DNA of 64,000 nt from positions 1 to 64,000 of the forward strand of contig BPHC01000008.1 in NCBI GenBank assembly GCA_026003355.1. Direction: 5' to 3'. The notes under the pieces were generated by a model. That model was not told where the DNA came from. It did not search any database and saw nothing but the letters and a program-made list of their open reading frames with translations. The position numbers were made by a program, and so were the translations under genes. The DNA comes from Cyclobacteriaceae bacterium. GTDB taxonomy: Bacteria > Bacteroidota > Bacteroidia > Cytophagales > Cyclobacteriaceae. Below are positions 1 through 8,888 of the stretch, one piece after another. The stretch's first letter is position 1; the number at the start of each line of letters is the position of its first letter.

Positions 1-86
1 GAAAACAAAATCACAAATAAAAAAATAGGAAAGTAAAAGCAGAAACACCGGAACAATACATCGAACAACTGACTGACGAAAGAAAA

Positions 87-482
87 ATGGCGGTCAGACA
101 ATTGCGAAAAACTATACTTGACAACTTACCGAAAGGGTTTACCGAAACGATTAGTTACGGTATGATTGCATATGTTGTTCCACATTCCATTTATCCGAAT
201 GGATACCATTGTGATTCCACACAACCTTTACCGTTTATCAGCATTGCATCTCAAAAAAACTATATAGCCCTGTATCATATGGGGCTTTACGCAAATGCTG
301 AATTACTTAAATGGTTTACTGGCGAATATGCGAAGCACAGCAAAACTAAATTGGATATGGGAAAAAGTTGTATCCGGTTTAAAACACCTCTCCACATTCC
401 ATTCGAACTGATAGGGGAGCTATGTTCAAAAATCACAACTGAACAGTGGATTGGAATGTATGAAAACAATTTTAAAAGGTAA
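87..482 (+). CDS. DUF1801 protein, 5' end out of frame
   Basis: Small DUF1801 (YdhG-like) domain protein of unknown biochemical role. The body shows the family pattern: an ISYGM motif near residue 23, then a stretch with YIALYHMG and a C-terminal helix. The first ATG is at 87, but family-like sequence continues in frame upstream from about 36 (residues reading AETPEQYIEQL), the usual DUF1801 start, with no ATG, GTG or TTG before the in-frame stop at 18-20. Just upstream, the frame beginning at position 1 reads into a plausible N-terminus and ends at about 33, so one missing base near 31-35 would join the two. Either a frameshift (mutation or sequence error) has separated the N-terminus, or translation starts at 87 and gives a shortened protein. 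Function unknown. Confidence 0.7.
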   Translation: MAVRQLRKTILDNLPKGFTETISYGMIAYVVPHSIYPNGYHCDSTQPLPFISIASQKNYIALYHMGLYANAELLKWFTGEYAKHSKTKLDMGKSCIRFKTPLHIPFELIGELCSKITTEQWIGMYENNFKR

Positions 483-566
483 CCATTAAGGTAAAGGTAT
501 CAGAAGGCTGCCCGAAACCTGGATAACCCTTTCTTTACACTTAACCTTAAAAATTTCAACAAAAAA

Positions 567-598
567 TTTGCGAAACCGAAAAGTTGCACTTATGTTTG
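567..598 (+). promoter_or_regulatory. Bacteroidota-type promoter
   Basis: TTTG at 567-570 and TATGTTTG at 591-598 are separated by 20 bp, which fits the phylum's -33 TTTG / -7 TAnnTTTG consensus. It lies 38 bp upstream of the ATG at 636 and probably drives the reductase gene and the overlapping ArsR gene. It is the best full -33/-7 match I found in the window. Confidence 0.6.
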
Positions 599-635
599 CA
601 ACCGATTAGTTTCACAAATTAAAAACAAGATAAAA

Positions 636-1211
636 ATGAGAAAGTTAAAGTTACAGGTCCAAATGTCGGTTGATGGCTTTATTTCAGGACCTAATAATGA
701 AATGGATTGGGTGACTTTTAATTGGTCGGACGACATTAAAAAGTATGTTGACGAAATCACCAAACCCGTTGATACTATCCTTCTTGGCAAAAATTTGGCA
801 ATGGGGTTTATACCACATTGGGCAGCAGTTGCCAACGACAAGGACAATCCAGAGCAAGAAGCTGGCATTACTTACACCCAAACACCTAAAATTGTGTTTA
901 GCAAAACCTTGAAAAAATCTGAATGGGAAAATACGGAAGTTGAAAATGGTGACTTTGTAGAAAAAATCAACGCATTGAAAAATCAATCAGGTAAAGACCT
1001 TATTGTTTATGGTGGCGGAAAGTTTGTTTCTTCCTTAATCAAAGAAAAACTTATTGACGAGTTGCACTTATTTATCAATCCAGCAATACTTGGTAAAGGA
1101 ATGCCAATTTTTCAGGATGTAGATGCGATGCAAAAATTAGAATTGGTTTCTTCAAAACACTTTGAATGTGGTATCATAGTGCTTGTATATAAACCTTTGT
1201 CAAATGCGTAG
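636..1211 (+). CDS. Dihydrofolate reductase family protein (RibD C-terminal domain)
   Basis: 191-residue single-domain protein of the RibD_C/DHFR-like reductase family, expected to be a cytosolic NAD(P)H-dependent reductase with unknown substrate. Family features visible are the N-terminal strand followed by SVDGFI (residues 9-14), DTILLGKN (about 46-53), an IVFSKTL strand, and the nucleotide-binding segment [12 protein letters not shown] (about 123-134), then [15 protein letters not shown]. These one-domain reductases are common beside ArsR/SRPBCC genes in Bacteroidota and are not riboflavin biosynthesis genes. Its stop codon overlaps the start of the ArsR gene by 8 bp, so the two are probably translationally coupled. 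The likely promoter is at 567-598. Confidence 0.85.
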   Translation: MRKLKLQVQMSVDGFISGPNNEMDWVTFNWSDDIKKYVDEITKPVDTILLGKNLAMGFIPHWAAVANDKDNPEQEAGITYTQTPKIVFSKTLKKSEWENTEVENGDFVEKINALKNQSGKDLIVYGGGKFVSSLIKEKLIDELHLFINPAILGKGMPIFQDVDAMQKLELVSSKHFECGIIVLVYKPLSNA

Positions 1212-1524
1212 AGATGTTTTTCAAGCTATTGCAGACCCTACCAGACGGGCAATTATAATGTTATTGACCGTTGGCTCAATGACACCCAATGCACTTGCAG
1301 AACATTTTAACACCAGCCGGCAAGCCGTATCAAAACACCTGAAAATACTTACCGAATGCGATGTGGTAGCACCCGTACAAAAAGGCAGGGAAATCTACTA
1401 TCACCTCAATGCAGGCAAAATGAAAGATGTGGAAAAATGGCTTGAAAAATTCAGGCAGTTGATGGAGAAACGCTTTAAACAATTGGATGATGTGCTGGAA
1501 CAACTTAAAAAAATGGATAAATAA
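1204..1524 (+). CDS. ArsR/SmtB-family winged-helix repressor
   Basis: 106-residue winged-helix DNA-binding protein. It begins with the family signature [15 protein letters not shown], followed by a helix-turn-helix ([19 protein letters not shown], about residues 33-51) and the wing (GREIYYHL). No metal-binding ELCVCDL-type cysteine motif is present, so it belongs to the non-metal ArsR group usually found with SRPBCC/AHSA1 and DoxX genes, as here. The ATG at 1204 was chosen over an upstream in-frame codon at 1183 because the conserved N-terminus begins there and it gives an 8-bp overlap with the preceding stop. It probably autoregulates this small operon. The ligand is unknown. Confidence 0.88.
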   Translation: MRRDVFQAIADPTRRAIIMLLTVGSMTPNALAEHFNTSRQAVSKHLKILTECDVVAPVQKGREIYYHLNAGKMKDVEKWLEKFRQLMEKRFKQLDDVLEQLKKMDK

Positions 1525-1565
1525 ATAATCAGTTCAGAAACAGATTCAAAACAAAATCTATAATT

Positions 1566-1961
1566 ATGAAGAACATTCCCTTAAAAAAATATCGCATTGT
1601 TTTCTGGGTCAGCACGGTGTTGTTCGGAGCATTTATTCTCTCGTCAGCCATACCTAACATTTTGCAAACAGAGGATTGGGTAAACATTTTTAACCTGCTC
1701 GGCTACCCCCGGTATTTGCTGCCCTTTATTGGGGTAGCCAAGCTGCTGGGCGTAGTGGCGTTGCTGGTCCCGGGTTTTCCGAGATTAAAGGAATGGGCCT
1801 ATGCCGGTTTATTCTTTGATTTGACCGGAGCCGTTTACAGCGGACTGGCAGTAGGAGGTTTTCATCCGCAAATGCTAACCCTGCTGGTGCCGTTTGCACT
1901 GGGAGCAGCATCGTACATAACGCATCATAAATTGAACAAAGCACCAATAACCTATACGTGA
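1566..1961 (+). CDS. DoxX-like small membrane protein
   Basis: 131-residue integral membrane protein with four predicted hydrophobic segments (about residues 11-29, 49-69, 76-95 and 101-118). The second carries the DoxX-like pattern PFIGVAKLLGVVALL and the third contains a conserved EWAYAGLFFDLTGA. The DoxX-like family lies in the inner membrane; a redox or electron-transfer role has been suggested for some members but none is demonstrated for this subgroup. It sits between the ArsR repressor and two SRPBCC proteins, a recurrent arrangement in Bacteroidota, and is separated from the next ATG by only 6 bp. Confidence 0.8.
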   Translation: MKNIPLKKYRIVFWVSTVLFGAFILSSAIPNILQTEDWVNIFNLLGYPRYLLPFIGVAKLLGVVALLVPGFPRLKEWAYAGLFFDLTGAVYSGLAVGGFHPQMLTLLVPFALGAASYITHHKLNKAPITYT

Positions 1962-1967
1962 AATAAC

Positions 1968-2456
1968 ATGACAACCGAAATTATCGTCAACCCCAATACC
2001 TTTACCTTTCAGGCAAAACGAATATTCCATGCACCGCTTGCCCTGGTCTGGCGTGCCTATACCGAACCGGCATTGCTCGACCAATGGTGGGCGCCTAAAC
2101 CCTGGAAAGCCGAAACCCAAAGCATGGATTTTACACCCGGAGGAAAATGGATTTACGACATGGTGGGGCCCAACGGTGAACGACACGGTGCCATGCAGAT
2201 TTTCAAAGAAATTGTTTTTGAAAAATATTTTTCAGGCATTGATGCCTTTGTGGATGAACACGGAAAGATTAACGAATCCATGCCGGTAGCCACCTGGAAA
2301 AACACCTTTGAGGCCGTTGGCGACCAAACACTGGTAACGGTTTATGCCCAGTACCCGAATAAAGAATCGCTGGAATTTGTAATTAAAATGGGGATGGATA
2401 AAGGTGTTTCAATGGCGCATGACAATCTTTCTGAATTACTTAACAAAATCAAATAA
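1968..2456 (+). CDS. SRPBCC/AHSA1 domain protein
   Basis: 162-residue START-like (Bet v1 fold, AHSA1 subgroup) protein. Diagnostic features are RIFHAPLALVWRAYTEP (about residues 18-34), the LLDQWWAPKPW segment, FTPGGKWIYDMVGPNGE, and the long C-terminal helix ending LSELLNKIK. Such proteins form a hydrophobic ligand cavity in the cytosol; ligand and role are unknown. It is in a run with the DoxX-like gene and a second SRPBCC gene 2 bp downstream, and pairs with the ArsR repressor at 1204. It resembles the N-terminal half of the fused protein at 4297. Confidence 0.88.
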   Translation: MTTEIIVNPNTFTFQAKRIFHAPLALVWRAYTEPALLDQWWAPKPWKAETQSMDFTPGGKWIYDMVGPNGERHGAMQIFKEIVFEKYFSGIDAFVDEHGKINESMPVATWKNTFEAVGDQTLVTVYAQYPNKESLEFVIKMGMDKGVSMAHDNLSELLNKIK

Positions 2457-2458
2457 AT

Positions 2459-2875
2459 ATGAACACAACCAAAATCACCATTTCTGCAGTGGTAAATGCC
2501 GGCAAACAAAAAGTGTGGGACTATTACACCCAACCCGCACACATTATAAAATGGAATTTTGCCTTAGATACCTGGCATTGCCCGCATGCGTCCAACGATT
2601 TACAGGTAGGCGGACGCTACGTGGCACGCATGGAAGCCAAAGACGGAAGTTTTGGCTTTGACTTTGAAGGCATTTACGATGAAGTAGTATCTGGCGAAAA
2701 ATTGGTTTTTACCATGCCCGACCAGAGAGTGGTTCAGGTAAATTTTAAAGAGCTGAACAGCAAAACAGAAGTAACTATAATTTTTGATGCAGAAAACCAA
2801 AATCCCATAGAAATGCAGCAACAGGGCTGGCAGGCCATCTTAAACAATTTTAAAAAATACACAGAGACAAACTGA
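2459..2875 (+). CDS. SRPBCC domain protein
   Basis: 138-residue protein of the SRPBCC superfamily. The pattern NAGKQKVWDYYTQPAHIIKWNFA near the start and DLQVGGRYVARMEAKDGSF (about residues 44-62) is typical of AHSA1-like cavities, and a long C-terminal helix (GWQAILNNFKKY) closes the domain. It begins 2 bp after the previous SRPBCC gene, and its stop overlaps the next start in a TGATG arrangement at 2873-2877, suggesting translational coupling. Ligand unknown. Confidence 0.87.
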   Translation: MNTTKITISAVVNAGKQKVWDYYTQPAHIIKWNFALDTWHCPHASNDLQVGGRYVARMEAKDGSFGFDFEGIYDEVVSGEKLVFTMPDQRVVQVNFKELNSKTEVTIIFDAENQNPIEMQQQGWQAILNNFKKYTETN

Positions 2876-3426
2876 TGGACGAAAGAAAAACCAGTGCTAA
2901 TAGTTATTTGATGCCCAGATTTGTAGCTTTTCTGCGGGGCGTAAGCCCCATGAACTTGAAAATGGCGGACCTGAAGCAGTGCCTTGAAGCGGCTGTCTTC
3001 ACGGAAGTGAAGACGATACTTTCCAGCGGCAACGTGGCGTTTCATGCTACGATTGGAGATGAGGAAGCCCTCGCGCGAAGCATAGAAGAGCAACTTCAAA
3101 GGAAGCTCGGGCGTTCCTTCCCTGTTACGGTCAGGTCGGTTGAACATCTGCGTAAACTGCTGGCCAGGGATCCCTTCAGTAATTATTCGTTTCCGAAGGG
3201 AGCAAAGCAGGTCGTGACTTTTTTATGGCGTGCGCCCGATGCTAAGCTTGCGCTGCCCATCCGGTATGAAGGTGTTACCATTCATGAAGTAAAGGGGTTG
3301 GAAGTTTTTACTAGCTATGTTCCTCATCCGAAAGGTCCGGTGTTCATGAACCTTCTGGAGAAAACCTTTGGCAAAGAACAAACTACCCGCACCTGGGAAA
3401 CGGTAAAAAAATGCTCGCAGGCCTAA
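2875..3426 (+). CDS. DUF1697 protein
   Basis: 183-residue cytosolic protein of the DUF1697 family. It has the characteristic start RFVAFLRGVSPMNLKMADLKQCLE, the strand EVKTILSSGNVAFHA, and a C-terminal GPVFMNLLEKTFGKEQTTRTWETV motif in which the TTR(T/N)W segment is a family hallmark. Biochemical function is unknown. Its codon use is GC-richer than that of the two SRPBCC genes before it, although it overlaps the preceding stop by 1 bp, so it may have joined this operon from a different source. Confidence 0.87.
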   Translation: MDERKTSANSYLMPRFVAFLRGVSPMNLKMADLKQCLEAAVFTEVKTILSSGNVAFHATIGDEEALARSIEEQLQRKLGRSFPVTVRSVEHLRKLLARDPFSNYSFPKGAKQVVTFLWRAPDAKLALPIRYEGVTIHEVKGLEVFTSYVPHPKGPVFMNLLEKTFGKEQTTRTWETVKKCSQA

Positions 3427-3504
3427 GCTATCTATCTGACATCACGCTGGCACCCTATTGGAGCTTATCAGGTAATGTTGAATACCTAAATAAATACTTG
3501 AATT

Positions 3505-4290
3505 ATGGAGAAAAGTAATGCAAAATTCAAAAACGTTGACCATTATATTTCGTCTTGTCCCACAGATGTACAACCGGTGCTGCAACAACTCAGGGATACG
3601 ATCAAAAATGCCGCCCCAAATGCCATTGAAAAAATTAGTTATGGCATGCCTTTTTATGAATATGGCGGAAAAGGTTATAAGGGTAGGCTCATTTACTTTG
3701 CAGCTTTTAAAAAGCATATCAGCTTGTTTATTCCACCCGAACATGCCGGAGCGCTTCCGCGTGCGTTGCAAAAATATCATGTTTCAAAAGCAACTTACCA
3801 ATTTCCGTTAAACAAGCCCTTTCCGTATACACTGCTTGAAAAAACGGTTAAACAACTGGTTAAAGCAAGAGATGCCCGCAGTAAAAACAGCAACAATATC
3901 CCTGCCGACATCCTTTCCTATCACAACAAACTAAACAAAACCGATAAATCCATTTGTGATACGTTATATAAGGAAATCCAAAAAGGCCTGCCCGATGCCG
4001 AAAACAAAATTTGGCACGGACACCCGGTGTGGTTTCTGGATGGCAACCCAATTGTGGGATACAGCAAACAAAAGCAAGGAATACGGCTTATGTTCTGGAG
4101 CGGTGCCAGCTTTGAAGAAGAAAGGCTCAATGTGGTGGGCAAAAAGTTTAAGGATGCTTCGGTTTTTTACCACGATGTGAAGGAAATAAATACCCGCGAT
4201 TTAAAACGCTGGCTGAAAAAATCACGCAACATACAATGGGACTATAAAAACATAGTGAAAAGAAAAGGTATTTTAGAACGATTAAAATAA
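3505..4290 (+). CDS. Protein with two DUF1801-like domains
   Basis: 261-residue protein. Residues 1-115 form a standard DUF1801 domain (KNVDHYISSCP, IEKISYGMPFYEY, YFAAFKKHISLF). After a linker of about 20 residues, residues 135-261 form a second, more diverged DUF1801-like domain (AENKIWHGHPVWFLDGNPIVGY, IRLMFWSGASF, and a terminal lysine-rich helix). The family is uncharacterised. It is related to the protein encoded at the left edge of the window, but the two domains here are continuous. It starts 78 bp after the DUF1697 stop and is followed 6 bp later by the SRPBCC-VOC gene. Confidence 0.8.
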   Translation: MEKSNAKFKNVDHYISSCPTDVQPVLQQLRDTIKNAAPNAIEKISYGMPFYEYGGKGYKGRLIYFAAFKKHISLFIPPEHAGALPRALQKYHVSKATYQFPLNKPFPYTLLEKTVKQLVKARDARSKNSNNIPADILSYHNKLNKTDKSICDTLYKEIQKGLPDAENKIWHGHPVWFLDGNPIVGYSKQKQGIRLMFWSGASFEEERLNVVGKKFKDASVFYHDVKEINTRDLKRWLKKSRNIQWDYKNIVKRKGILERLK

Positions 4291-4296
4291 TCCAAC

Positions 4297-5259
4297 ATGA
4301 ACAAAACCATACTGTTCAACTTTACGGTTGACAAAGACAACAATCAAATAAAAGTAGAACGCTCGTTTAATGCACCAATAGATTTGGTTTGGGCGGCCTG
4401 GACACAAGCCGATATTTTAGACCAATGGTGGGCACCTTATCCCTGGCGGGCCGAAACAAAGCACATGGATTTCAGAGAAGGGGGCTACTGGCTGTATGCC
4501 ATGGCAGGGCCCGGAGGCGAAAAACACTGGTCCAGAGCCGACTATCTGAAAATCATTCCTGAAAAATTTTTTTCTTATATGGATGGCTTCTGTAATGAAG
4601 CAGGAATACTAAACACCGCGTTACCCCGCAGCCAGTGGGAAAATAATTTTATGGAAAAAGCCGGACAAACGCAGGTGAACATCCTTTTAACCTTTAACAG
4701 CCTTTCCGACCTTGAAACCATTATTCAAATGGGCTTTAAAGAGGGCTTTACCGCAGGGCTGGAAAACCTTGACCAATATCTTGAAGCACAATTCAAACTG
4801 CGCAAACAAAATAAAACCAACAATATGGAACGAATATCCACGTATCTCAACTTTCCGGGCAATACCGAAGAAGCTTTTACTTTTTACAAAAAAGTTTTCA
4901 GGTCAGAATTTATCAACGGCATTCAGCGCTTTGGCGATTTGCCCCCGGACCCGAACCATCCGCCCATACCCGAAGCACTGAAAAAAATGGTGCTGCATGT
5001 TGAACTGCCTATTTTAGGTGGGCATATTTTAATGGGCACAGATGCTCCCAAAGAAATGGGCTTTAGCCTTACCAAAGGCAACAACATGCACATACAAATA
5101 GAACCGGCAAGCCGGCAGGAAGCCAAACGCCTGTTTGACGAACTATCGGCAGGCGGCATCGTGCAACAACCTATGCAGGATATGTTTTGGGGCGCGTACT
5201 ACGGCAGTTTTACAGACAAGTTTGGCGTGAACTGGATGATTAATTATCAGGAGAAGTAA
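4297..5259 (+). CDS. SRPBCC-VOC fusion protein
   Basis: 320-residue protein made of two domains usually encoded separately. Residues 1-165 are an SRPBCC/AHSA1 domain (RSFNAPIDLVWAAWTQAD, DQWWAPYPWRAET) closely similar to the protein at 1968. Residues 177-320 are a VOC (glyoxalase/PhnB-like) domain that starts with an internal methionine at 4825 (MERISTYLNFPGNTEEAF, ILGGHILMGTDAP, FGVNWMINYQ). The linker QFKLRKQNKTNN looks like a translated intergenic spacer, so loss of the upstream stop codon is the simple explanation. VOC domains bind a divalent metal; the substrate is unknown. A fragment of the VOC part is duplicated at 5689-5775. Confidence 0.82.
   Translation: MNKTILFNFTVDKDNNQIKVERSFNAPIDLVWAAWTQADILDQWWAPYPWRAETKHMDFREGGYWLYAMAGPGGEKHWSRADYLKIIPEKFFSYMDGFCNEAGILNTALPRSQWENNFMEKAGQTQVNILLTFNSLSDLETIIQMGFKEGFTAGLENLDQYLEAQFKLRKQNKTNNMERISTYLNFPGNTEEAFTFYKKVFRSEFINGIQRFGDLPPDPNHPPIPEALKKMVLHVELPILGGHILMGTDAPKEMGFSLTKGNNMHIQIEPASRQEAKRLFDELSAGGIVQQPMQDMFWGAYYGSFTDKFGVNWMINYQEK
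5112..5198. repeat. Source copy of an 87-bp duplication (VOC domain)
   Basis: This 87-bp stretch inside the VOC domain is repeated at 5689-5775 with two differences: G to A, changing Asp to Asn, and a silent T to C. The two copies lie in the same orientation, 490 bp apart, on either side of the DUF6157 gene. Confidence 0.9.
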
Positions 5260-5267
5260 GTAATGAA

Positions 5268-5681
5268 ATGCATTTGTACACCACAAACTATTTCAACACC
5301 TTTATTGAAGTGGCAGAAGATACTCCAACACAGCGCAGCATTATCCCGCCACAAAAAGAAAAAAAGACAATCGCTCGAATACAGTATGAACTGATTGCAA
5401 ATAATCCGTACAAATATACCTCTGACGACATCCTGTTCCTGACCTTTGCCATCAGAAACAATGTGCCACACGACAGATATAAATCATTAAGAGAAGGGTT
5501 CTTTTCAAAAGGTCAGCCCTGCTTACGAACATCGCCTTTGGCAAAAAGCTATGGTTTTGGTATTCATTGCGATAGTAAGGGTAAAGTGGCTATCTATGGA
5601 ATGGAAACTCCAGCATACAGGAAATTTATAACCGACCAAACAATAAAAAAGCTAAAGGCCATGCGCTCAAAAAGTAAATAG
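5268..5681 (+). CDS. DUF6157 family protein
   Basis: 137-residue protein matching the DUF6157 pattern as I recall it: TTNYFNTFIEVAEDTP at the start, a lysine-rich segment, TSDDILFLTFAIRN (about residues 51-64), and SKGQPCLRTSPLAKSYGFGIHCD. Function is unknown. It follows the SRPBCC-VOC gene by 8 bp and is the last gene of the small-gene cluster. A duplicated VOC fragment begins a few bases after its stop. Confidence 0.75.
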   Translation: MHLYTTNYFNTFIEVAEDTPTQRSIIPPQKEKKTIARIQYELIANNPYKYTSDDILFLTFAIRNNVPHDRYKSLREGFFSKGQPCLRTSPLAKSYGFGIHCDSKGKVAIYGMETPAYRKFITDQTIKKLKAMRSKSK

Positions 5682-5688
5682 TAAAGGC

Positions 5689-5775
5689 CCGGCAGGAAGC
5701 CAAACGCCTGTTTAACGAACTATCGGCAGGCGGCATCGTGCAACAACCTATGCAGGACATGTTTTGGGGCGCGTA
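5689..5775 (+). pseudogene. Truncated duplicate of the VOC gene
   Basis: An 87-bp copy of positions 5112-5198 with two substitutions, covering only an internal part of the VOC domain (QEAKRLF to MFWGAY). It has no start, and homology stops abruptly at 5775 just before non-homologous sequence leading to hsdR. It is either the relic of a tandem VOC paralogue or the scar of a recombination that placed the restriction island here. Confidence 0.85.
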
Positions 5776-5875
5776 TAGAACATTCACGAACACCGCTCAA
5801 AAACAAACAAATTGGAGCTAAGCCAAAAGATCCATTTTTTCCGAACGCACAGACCGATTAACGTGATTAAAAAAG

Positions 5876-5883
5876 TAACTTTG
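5876..5883 (+). promoter_or_regulatory. -7 promoter element for hsdR
   Basis: TAACTTTG matches the Bacteroidota -7 consensus TAnnTTTG exactly and ends 19 bp before the hsdR ATG at 5903, leaving a short leader. No clear -33 TTTG is present at the expected distance, so this is a partial match. Confidence 0.45.
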
Positions 5884-5902
5884 CCCGATATAAATTTTAT
5901 AT

Positions 5903-8888
5903 ATGACTAAAGAGCAACAAATAGAAAATAGTTTAATAGCCAAACTCACGGACCTGAAATACACTTACCGCCCGGACATCAGGGACAGGGCCTCACTGGA
6001 AAAGAATTTCCGTGAGAAGTTTCAGGCACTCAACAGAGTAAACCTCACCGATGCCGAATTTGCCCGACTTCGGGACGAAATGATTACTTCGGATGTGTTT
6101 GTCGCTTCAAAAAGATTACGAGAAATAAACACTTTTATCCGCGAAGACGGAACGCCTTTGCATTACACTTTGGTAAACATCAAAGATTGGTGCAAAAACG
6201 AGTTTGAAGTTATTCATCAACTTCGCATCAATACAGAAAACAGCTATCATCGTTATGATGTCATTTTATTGATTAACGGAGTTCCTGTTGTTCAAATTGA
6301 ACTTAAAAGTCTGGAAGTAAGCCCACGAAAAGCAATGCAGCAAATTGTGGACTATAAAAGCGACCCGGGCAACGGTTATACAAACTCATTGCTTTGCTTC
6401 ATGCAGCTTTTTATCGTTACCAATCGCAGTAACACCTATTATTTCGCTAACAACAACCCGCTTCATTTCAGATTTAATGCAGACGAACAATTTCTACCCG
6501 TTTATCAATTTGCCAATGAGGACAATAAAAAAATCACACACATAGATGATTTCGCAGAAAAGTTTCTCAGCAAATGCACACTTGCCGAAATGATAAGCAA
6601 ATACATGGTGCTGGTGCAAAGCGAACAAAAACTGCTCGTCATGCGGCCCTATCAGATTTATGCCGTGAAAGCCATCGTAAATTGCATCGAACAAAACCGC
6701 GGAAACGGCTATATATGGCACACCACCGGAAGCGGAAAAACGCTCACATCTTTTAAAGCATCTACCCTGCTCAAAGAAAATCCCAATATTGAAAAATGCC
6801 TCTTTGTCGTTGACCGCAAAGACCTGGACAAGCAAACCCGCGAAGAGTTCAACCGATTTCAGGAAGGTTGCGTAGAAGAAAACACCAATACCGAAACATT
6901 AGTTAGACGAATGCTTTCGGATGATTACGCTAACAAAGTAATTGTAACAACCATTCAAAAATTAGGACTGGCACTCGACCCCAACAACAAAAACAACTAT
7001 AAAGAAAGGTTGCAACCATTAAGAAACAAACGCATCGTTTTTATTTTTGACGAATGTCATCGTTCACAGTTTGGCGAAAATCATAAAGCCATCAAAGAAT
7101 TTTTCCCCAATGCCCAACTTTTCGGTTTTACGGGAACACCCATTTTTGAAGACAATGCCACCTATAAACAAATTGACGGAACCGTTGGCTCGTATGTAAC
7201 TACCAAAGACATTTTCCAAAATCTGCTGCACCGATACACCATCACGCATGCCATAGAAGACCGGAACGTACTGCGTTTTCATATTGACTATTTCAAGCCC
7301 GAAAAAAATATAACCGTTGGAAGCACCGAACACAAAAAAGCCGTTGTAAATGCTATTCTGAAAAAACACGATGCGGCCACACACAACAGACGATTTAACG
7401 CATTATTGGCAACGGCTTCTATCAACGATGCTATTGAATATTACGAATTATTCAAATCAGTTGAGACGTTGCATGCAACGTCTCAACTGATTGCAACGTC
7501 TCTGCAGAATCCCGATTTCATTCCTTTAAATATTGCCTGTGTGTTCTCTCCGCCTGCCGAAGGAAATAGAGATGTGTTGCAATTACAAGAAGATTTAGAG
7601 CAAGAAAAAGCCGACAACAAAATTGAACCCGAAAAAAAGAAAAAAGCACTGGAAGCCATTATCAACGATTACAACAAACAATATGGCACCAACCATAAAA
7701 TTACAGAGTTCGACCGCTATTACCAGGATGTGCAGCAACGCATAAAATTCCAGCAATTCAGCAATGCCGACTATCCACATAAAAATAAAATTGACATCAC
7801 CATTGTGGTGGATATGTTGCTTACCGGCTTTGATAGCAAATACCTGAACACCTTGTATGTAGATAAAAACCTGAAATACCACGGATTGATTCAGGCCTTC
7901 AGCCGAACCAACCGCGTGTTGAACGATACCAAGCCATACGGAAATATCCTGGATTTCAGGCAACAACAAGCAGAGGTAGACAAAGCCATTGCCCTATTCA
8001 GCGGAGAAACAGAACAACAAGCCAAAGAAATTTGGCTGGTAGAACCCGCACCCAAGGTAATTGAAAAATACGAGCAGGCAGTAAAAGCCATGGAAAAATG
8101 GATGCACGACAAAAACATGGTAGCAGAACCACAAGAAGTGTATAACATTAAAGGAGATGCCGCCCGTGTGGAGTTTATCAATCGCTTTAAAGAAGTGCAA
8201 CGCCTCAAAACCCAGCTTGACCAATACACCGACCTAACGGAAGAACAAAAAGCCAGGATTGAAGAACTGATGCCCGAAGAACAATTGCGCTCGTTCCGAA
8301 GCTCCTATCTTGGAAATTGCCAAACAACTCAAAGAAATTCAGCAAAAAGAAGGCAGCAGTGCCCCCGAAAATATTCAACAATTAGATTTTGAGTTTGTGC
8401 TGTTTGCTTCTGCACTTATTGATTACGATTACATCATGAACCTCATTGCCCAATATACCCGGCAGCCACCCAAAAAACAGAAAATGACCCGCGACCAGCT
8501 GATTGGCATCATGAGCAGCAGTGCCAACCTGATGGAAGAACGGGACGATATTGTTGAATACATCCACACCCTGGAAGCAGGAAAACCCCTCAACGAACAA
8601 CAAATTAAAGACGGCTATCAAAAATTTAAAGAGGAAAAAATTGCCAAACAATTGGCAGAAATATCCACCCGTCATGGCTTGGAAATTTCAGTATTGCAGC
8701 AATTTGTGGATACCATCATGAACCGGATGATTCTGGATACTGAAAAACTAAGCGAACTCTTTGAACCCTTTGACCTGGGTTGGAAAGAACGTACCAAACG
8801 CGAAGAAGCCCTGATGACCGATTTAATCCCTATCCTGAAAAAGAAAGCCGAAGGAAGAGAAATTAGCGGATTAAAAGCATATGAGTAA
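5903..8888 (+). pseudogene. hsdR: Type I restriction endonuclease subunit R, frameshifted
   Basis: HsdR, the nuclease and translocase subunit of a type I restriction complex. Frame 1 (5903-8392) holds the nuclease site Asp119...Glu133-Leu-Lys135, Walker A GSGKT (276-280), DECH (383-386), TGTP (410-413) and the arginine-finger motif QAFSRTNR (about 664). Near 8309-8313 the frame breaks: SSYL should continue as EIAKQLKEIQ, which lies in the next frame (8310-8888). One extra T or G explains it, and the repaired protein would be about 994 residues. The second frame opens with a TTG codon, but the homology is continuous with HsdR. A palindrome is inserted in frame at residues 518-530. As written, the C-terminal HsdM-contacting domain is lost from the main chain. 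Confidence 0.9.
7455..7502. repeat. 38-bp perfect palindrome plus third half-site inside hsdR
   Basis: Positions 7455-7492 form a perfect palindrome centred on GCATGC at 7473/7474, with core GAGACGTTGCATGCAACGTC. A third copy of the half-unit TGCAACGTCTC follows at 7492-7502. It is translated in frame as an insertion (SVETLHATSQLIATSLQ) between the conserved HsdR blocks ASINDAIEYYELFK and NPDFIPLNIACVFSPP, which normally lie close together. It looks like a small mobile palindromic repeat (REP or MITE-like) tolerated as a surface loop of the helicase part. Confidence 0.9.

Noticed and set aside
8310-8888. A separate gene starting at TTG 8310
   Set aside because: Its sequence continues the HsdR family directly from SSYL of the upstream frame; it is the frameshifted 3' part of hsdR.
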